In this document: positions 59,701-64,000 of the stretch, piece by piece | How positions within the stretch are numbered: position 1 is the first letter of the stretch | How the letters are laid out: every line of letters starts with the position of its first letter | Source: Alligator mississippiensis | Taxonomy: Eukaryota; Chordata; Crocodylia; Alligatoridae | DNA: 64,000 nucleotides | Reading direction: 5' to 3' | Assembly: GCF_030867095.1 (NCBI RefSeq) | Contig: NC_081837.1 | Coordinates: 14,960,501-15,024,500 of the forward strand | Notes under the pieces: model-generated | Database searches by the model: none | Seen by the model: the letters and a program-made list of their open reading frames with translations, nothing else | What the model was told of the DNA's origin: nothing | Program-made: the position numbers and the translations under genes

Positions 59701-62675
59701 AGAGGGAAGGATTATTAAACAATGTTGACTTTTTAATTGAATATCAAAGCACTAACCTGGCCAGAAAGAGGTAAGTAGGTATATGTGATTTCAGTGACAG
59801 GTGATTGTGGGTTCTGGGCAGTCTTAGTGGGGTGGTGGGGAGGGTTCCACTTAGCCTTTTCTCATCCAGCCAGGTGTCTGCATATTTAGTTTCCATACTT
59901 ATCCAAAAATCCTTTGCACAGGCTTCACAGGTATTTCAAGTGAAGATGTTGTGACTGTCAGGGAAGTGAGTTTTGGAGTTATCGAAAACAGAGGTGCTCA
60001 GTCCATGCAGCTGAGCCATCCTTTCAGAGGGAGGGTTAGATTGGCACTATCCTCACATCTGGGAAACTGTCGGCAATTGGCCTACTGAGTGTGTGGTCGC
60101 AGCAGTCTCAATTCTTTGCCCAGGATCTAGAAGGTTGGACATTCACCTGTTCCAAATGTCATCCCTGTCTGCCTTGCTCATATGACATTTTAATCTTTGA
60201 AGAGCTGAAATACAGAAAGGCCAAAACATTTTCTGTAGGGCTGGGCAGGAATATTAGAATTGTACGTTTTCTTAGAGGAAACAGTTCTCCTCGGTAAAGA
60301 CCTTTCTTTCCCAGAGTGTCCTTTTCTATGTCAGGTCTTAATTGTTCACATACACAGTAAAGTATCTGTGGTGTCACATCAGTTAAAAGATTTTTTTGGT
60401 ATTTTGGTTCTCTATTACTTGGAGAAAGCTTATAGGCACCTGACTGTGGCCAAGAGACTTGCTGCTGTAAAACAGCTTGTATAGACTTGTGTTTGTCAGT
60501 ACAAATAGAGCTTTACCATCAGTGTGTTTAAGTTATTGTGACACTTTCCTCTTGCATTTTTGTGACTCAGTTGGTTGTAGATCATCTACTATGATATTTA
60601 AAGTTAGCATTTATATGTACTGTGCTTCTTACTTGACATCAGGTTATTTACAAATGGAAGTATGTGTTCTCTCATAAAACCAAGGAAGTGATGGGGTATT
60701 TTAAAGGTTGGCAATGTTGAAAATCACTGTATTTTTATCTCTGACCCTAGGGATTGCAGTTGGGCACATATATTTTTTCTTAGAAGATGTCTTTCCCAAT
60801 CAGCCAGGGGGAGGAAGACTTCTCAGAACACCCTCTGTTTTGTAAGTATCGTCTTCAGATTTGGAGCATACAACTAATATGTGTTTAGCCAGTGTTGCAT
60901 TCAGATATCCTCCTTGTAAATTGATAAACTGAGACGAAGTACGGAGTTACCCGTCTCATTCCATTTTCTCAGCTTCTGTAGTTGCACAGAAGGTGGGAAC
61001 CGAAGACGCTTTCTCTAAGATGTAGTCCAGCTGTGGAAACTCCCACACTCTTATATCAACTAAAATTTGTTGCACCTAAATGTGCAGAAAGCTGACTATA
61101 GACAGAGTTTGTAAGAATCCAGAATATAAATTTGCTATTATTGAAACAAGTTTAATATGTCTAATATCATATTGACACATTTCCAAAAGGTTGCAAAATA
61201 GACATCATGTTGTTAAGGTGCAACAAACCTCAATTTTTATGAAAACTTGGTTTGTTCAGAGCGTACAAGACTCAGAACCCTCCTCAAATGGTGCAGGGCT
61301 ACACTGATCCTCTCTTGATACGAAACGTTTTCTAGGAGGCCATAGGTATCGCGAGTCTGATATCTAAACACGGAAGGGGGCTGGACGTGATGATATTCCG
61401 AGGTCCCTTCCAGCCCTAATGTCTATGAAATGTCTATGAAAGTACTTGTTTAGATGGGGTAATAGACTGGCCTAGATATTCCAGAAAAACTCCTTTAAGT
61501 GCATATTCTTGGAGAGTGTTTTTGTTATTCTGGAAGTGCAGCTGAATTGTGATTTCAGAAAAGTTTTTCTGGTCTATGTCCCTTTGTAGATAAGGGCAAC
61601 AGTCAGCTATTGGGAGGCGCCTGTTTTGTCTTGCCTGGCGAATTGCATGGCAGTGGACCAAAAAGGCCAGTTTGTTTTGTGACTTCACATTAAAGTGCAG
61701 TAATCTAGGCATCTGTACGGTTGTGCTCAAGTTCTAACTCTTATTATTATTTTTAAAGGAGTTGCTCCTTATCCACTGGTTAGAGAGCCCTCCCCCTTAA
61801 GCATTCTTATCTTATGTAGCCCCCTTCCAGTGGTCTTCTGAATAGCCTTTATTCTGAAGGCAGTCTTTTTTGGTTGCTATTGCATCGGTGAGCAGAATCA
61901 GCAAATCTTGCAGGCCAATCTTGCTTTTAAAAAATTCCACATAGCTAAGATGGCATTGAGCTCTCATTCCACAAGTTTTTCTGAAGTGGTCAAACTTTGG
62001 ATGCAGTTTCCAGTGAGGCTACAGAAGTGGAAGTGGAATCAAGTACCTGCCTGATTAATCCAGTCTCTTTGGATTACTTCCAAGTACTTTTCTTACTTAT
62101 CATGGTTTTGCCTAGTCTGTTTAATGCTTGTATCAATTGGCTTAAATTGAGTTTTGTCTCAGCTGGTTGAGGAAACTTAGCACCGGTTGAAGAAACTTAG
62201 CACCTTTGACAGTTTAGATATCTTTTCTCAGAGATGTGCTAGAATGATTTTTCTAGCTGGCAGACAAGGCTGCTGGCTCAGTATCTCCCACTTTATTGGT
62301 AAGAGTAAGGCAGATTTTTGAACTTGAGCCTTATGATTCATGTCTTTAAACTTTATTTTAAAAGGGGCTTTGTTTTTGGATCTGCCCCATCTAAGTTGAC
62401 CATTTCCCAACAGAGAGCAAATTTAGCTTGGATTTCTACAACATAATAGCATATGACTCTTGCCATTGCAGTATTCTCATTCAGATACAGTTTGAAATAC
62501 AAATTTATGCTAAACTACTTGCCAGTAGTGTGGAACATGTATTTCATCTATAAACTTCTGTTTTTCCAGGAAAGCAATATTTGACATGCCAGAAGATGAT
62601 CCCAATTACAATCCACTGCCAGAAGAGCGACCAGGGGGTTTTGCATGGGGGGAAGGTCAGCGCCTTGGAGGCTAA
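53790..62675 (+). CDS. DERL2: Derlin-2, seven coding exons
   Basis: Exons by splice sites and frame: 53790-53882, 54271-54336, 56704-56777, 58778-58871, 59405-59600, 60751-60841 and 62570-62675. All introns begin GT and end AG. The spliced frame is 720 nt including the stop, giving 239 residues, the human length. Derlin-2 is a multi-pass rhomboid-like pseudoprotease of the ER membrane that helps retrotranslocate misfolded glycoproteins with SEL1L/HRD1 and VCP. Seen in the sequence: N-terminus [20 protein letters not shown], the rhomboid-family WR pair in [20 protein letters not shown] (residues 55-56), four or more hydrophobic segments, [15 protein letters not shown], and the C-terminal WGEGQRLGG that forms the VCP-binding SHP-type box. 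Differences from human (from memory) include LLIFQAPF for LLNFQAPF and [10 protein letters not shown] for IRILKTPSIL. ATG in AAGATGGCG is the start. The gene looks intact. Confidence 0.97.
53883..54270 (+). other. DERL2 intron 1
   Basis: The first part continues the CpG-rich promoter region and then becomes neutral. It ends TTTTCTGTTCCAG. No other feature was seen. Confidence 0.8.
54590..54745. repeat. Fold-back repeat in DERL2 intron 2
   Basis: Starts GGTAGCCGTGCTGCTCTGAG. Arms of about 47 bp (54631-54678 and 54697-54743) are inverted copies with one substitution and one single-base indel: ACTAGAACTCTTGGTTCCAA against TTGGAACCAAGAGTTCTAGT. The loop contains GGTTGGTCTAATAAA. The layout and the TAGCCGTG and GGTTGGTCTAATAAA phrases are those of the repeat at 6585, but the arm sequence differs. 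Confidence 0.75.
54746..55802 (+). other. DERL2 intron 2, middle part
   Basis: No exon or transposon end recognised. Frames here are short and without domains. Confidence 0.5.
55803..56082. mobile_element. DNA transposon remnant rich in TTGACCGGTCAA
   Basis: Left GGTATTTGACCGGTCAAATA with CAATTGGCCAGTCAAA, right on the other strand TAGGGCTGACAAGCCAGTCG then ACTGACCAGTCAAATAC. The subterminal repeats are inverted, the middle is AT-rich. The left terminus seems lost. Probably hAT, but not proved. Confidence 0.45.
57203..58617. mobile_element. hAT nonautonomous element, 1415 bp, in DERL2 intron 3
   Basis: Inverted ends CAGGGGTGGGCAATTATTTT and ATTTTGCCCACCCCTG. The flanks ACTTAGAC (57195-57202) and ATTTAGAC (58618-58625) match at 7 of 8 positions. 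The subterminal GGGCCGCTTACCCAGTTTTG and GGCCAGATAGAATGGCCTCG are typical of this family. The body is very GC-rich with internal direct and inverted units of about 108 bp. Overlapping frames up to 216 codons exist on both strands, but none has a transposase domain. It does not touch a DERL2 exon. Confidence 0.85.
58872..59404 (+). other. DERL2 intron 4
   Basis: AT-rich; ends in CTTTAACTGCTCTTACCAG. The hydrophobic open frame running into exon 5 is an artefact of the T-rich acceptor region. Confidence 0.8.
59601..60750 (+). other. DERL2 intron 5
   Basis: Begins GTAAGAAG, ends ATCTCTGACCCTAG. No repeat end recognised. Confidence 0.8.
61310..61436 (+). mobile_element. CR1 LINE 3' tail in DERL2 intron 6
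   Basis: GGGGGCTGGACGTGATGATA, then GAGGTCCCTTCCAGCCCTAA and TGTCTATGAAATGTCTATGA. The final repeat (TGTCTATGAAA twice) is the usual short CR1 tail repeat. Confidence 0.85.
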
Positions 62676-63070
62676 TAAATGGCCATGCCAACACCCAGAC
62701 ACAAGCTGGGAGGAACTAAACTGAAGTACCATATTGGAGAGCCTCTTGCTACCTTGTTGCAGAAAGGACATTTGACAGCTTTATGGTTCTGAGTACAAGC
62801 ACTTTATGAAATGGCTGTCTAATTCAAGACATTACCAGAAGACTACCTGTGTCCCTCCCCATCAGGGGTTTTGCCATGCTGGCAGTGAAAGTATAATCTA
62901 GTGGAGTCAACAACAATTACAACTGGAAACCCTTTCCTGTCAGCTCCAGTTAACAAGACCATCAATAACTTGTTTAAACATTTCTAAAAGCATTTTTCAA
63001 GCTATTTGATACAGGAGACTGTATGGGAAACTTTCAAGGGGACAAAATAAAAACATTTTGATTTTAAGCT
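62676..63070 (+). other. DERL2 3' UTR
   Basis: From the TAA stop at 62673-62675 to shortly after AATAAA at 63046-63051 (context GACAAAATAAAAACATTTTG), followed by a T/G-rich stretch (CTCTTCTTGTTGGATAAAAG). About 390 bases, without repeats. The exact cleavage site is not visible. Confidence 0.75.
63046..63051 (+). terminator. DERL2 poly(A) signal AATAAA
   Basis: First canonical signal after the DERL2 stop on the plus strand; placed about 370 bases downstream with a GT-rich stretch behind it. Confidence 0.7.
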
Positions 63071-64000
63071 CTTCTTGTTGGATAAAAGCAGGTGTGAGTC
63101 ATTAAAAGCATGGTTCTCTCTCTTTCTTATCAAACTTTGATCTGAAACAAAATACACTAAAATTCAGAGCCTGAATTGGGATTTTAATTCTGGAAGATGC
63201 TGGTTATTTGCCTGGCTGATTTTTATGGAACTGTGTAGTTGCAGTATACAAGGGAGAGGATTGTTTGTGCTGTTTGCTAGATTTAATTCTTGATCTCTGA
63301 GAAGCTGCTCATAAGAGGCATAAGTAATATATACATCTGTCCGGGAAGAAATGGAGCAATACCAAGTCACTTCACAGCCACGGAATGGCTGTCACAGGAT
63401 TTGTTTTTTGACTACATAAATGGATCAGAGTCAAAATGGTGACCCAACTGAGAGACTGCACATCTTGCTTCTGACTGCTTGAAGCTGTCCACCCATCCTA
63501 AAGAATTGTGGAAGGTGCGATGGGTGTGGGTGTTTACTGTTTGGTGGAGATTCAGGGCAAAAGGTAGAGATCTTCAAATCGCCAAATCTATTAGATCCCC
63601 TGGCAACTTCTTTCTTTCAATAGCTGTCAGGGAAGGTTCTTTTCAGCATAACAGCTGGTACAGATGGCAGCATGTCACTAAGTTCAGATCTTTCTGAATC
63701 TAGATAATGGTTTGGCCTGTATAACAGGGAGCCAGAGGCTCCCGCTAACTTTAAGGCAGAGGCAGCAGCAGGGATATCCCCAAGTGCAGGGGAGACTGCA
63801 TGTTATGGACTGGCTGCAGGGGAATAGGCAGCCAGAGACTCATAGGGCTGCCCAAAATAGTATGATAAGCAGAGCCCTGCTCATCAGTAAGAGTAAAGCT
63901 AAGGCAGCAAGTGTAGCAGTTGTAAGGTGCCCTGGAGGCTAACTGTCAAGTCCAAAGTGAAAGTCCTTGGGAGTGGCTGAAGAGCCACCTGACCAAAAGG
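63071..64000. other. Intergenic right edge
   Basis: No exon was recognised. In human the next gene in this direction is DHX33, starting close to the DERL2 end; its CpG island and first exon are not inside the window. From about 63700 the sequence has a repeat-like feel (CCAGAGGCTCCCGCTAACTT, AAGGCAGAGGCAGCAGCAGG) but no end or family could be identified. Confidence 0.4.

Noticed and set aside
63700-64000. Leader or terminal repeat of a retroelement at the right edge
   Set aside because: Repeat-like phrases are present, but no defined termini, primer site or coding part was seen, so no element is claimed.

Overview
This is nuclear DNA from an amniote, most likely a crocodilian, with a turtle or other sauropsid as the alternative. 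The reasons are abundant CR1 LINEs with the typical 3' end (CCTTCCAGCCCTA followed by ATCTATGAA), many hAT and Harbinger-like miniature transposons, and two intact vertebrate genes with sauropsid-like divergence from the human proteins as I remember them. No database search was possible, so the species is an inference. Two protein-coding genes are certain. MIS12 (minus strand, coding 52561-53187) and DERL2 (plus strand, seven coding exons between 53790 and 62675) stand head to head across a CpG-rich bidirectional promoter with four CCAAT/ATTGG boxes. MIS12 is a kinetochore protein and DERL2 is an ER-associated degradation membrane protein. They share a promoter, not a pathway. The same head-to-head pair exists in human 17p13. 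In human the neighbours are DHX33 beyond DERL2 and NLRP1 beyond MIS12. Neither is recognisable here, and DHX33 would be expected just past the right edge. Left part (1-14700): a possible terminal coding exon on the plus strand (4235-4307) is followed by about 10.4 kb of AT-rich, repeat-poor DNA ending in AATAAA at 14671. I read this tentatively as the last exon and a very long 3' UTR of an unidentified gene whose other exons lie to the left of the window. Middle part (14700-52500): no host exon is recognisable. It is a mosaic of CR1 fragments on both strands, an RTE-like LINE present as two head-to-head copies, several hAT families (many with 8-bp target duplications still visible), Harbinger-like MITEs with 3-bp duplications, a Harbinger transposase fragment (30116-30709) interrupted by CR1, fold-back palindromes, a minisatellite of about 105 bp units, and short microsatellites. 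Right part (52500-64000): MIS12, the shared promoter and DERL2. DERL2 introns hold a palindromic repeat (intron 2), a GC-rich hAT element of 1.4 kb (intron 3) and a CR1 tail (intron 6). No retrovirus, LTR element, Polinton, CRISPR array, rRNA or tRNA gene was recognised. I did not find a convincing new biological system. The best leads are the putative long 3' UTR, the near-perfect palindromes, and the Harbinger-like MITE family with non-TWA 3-bp duplications.
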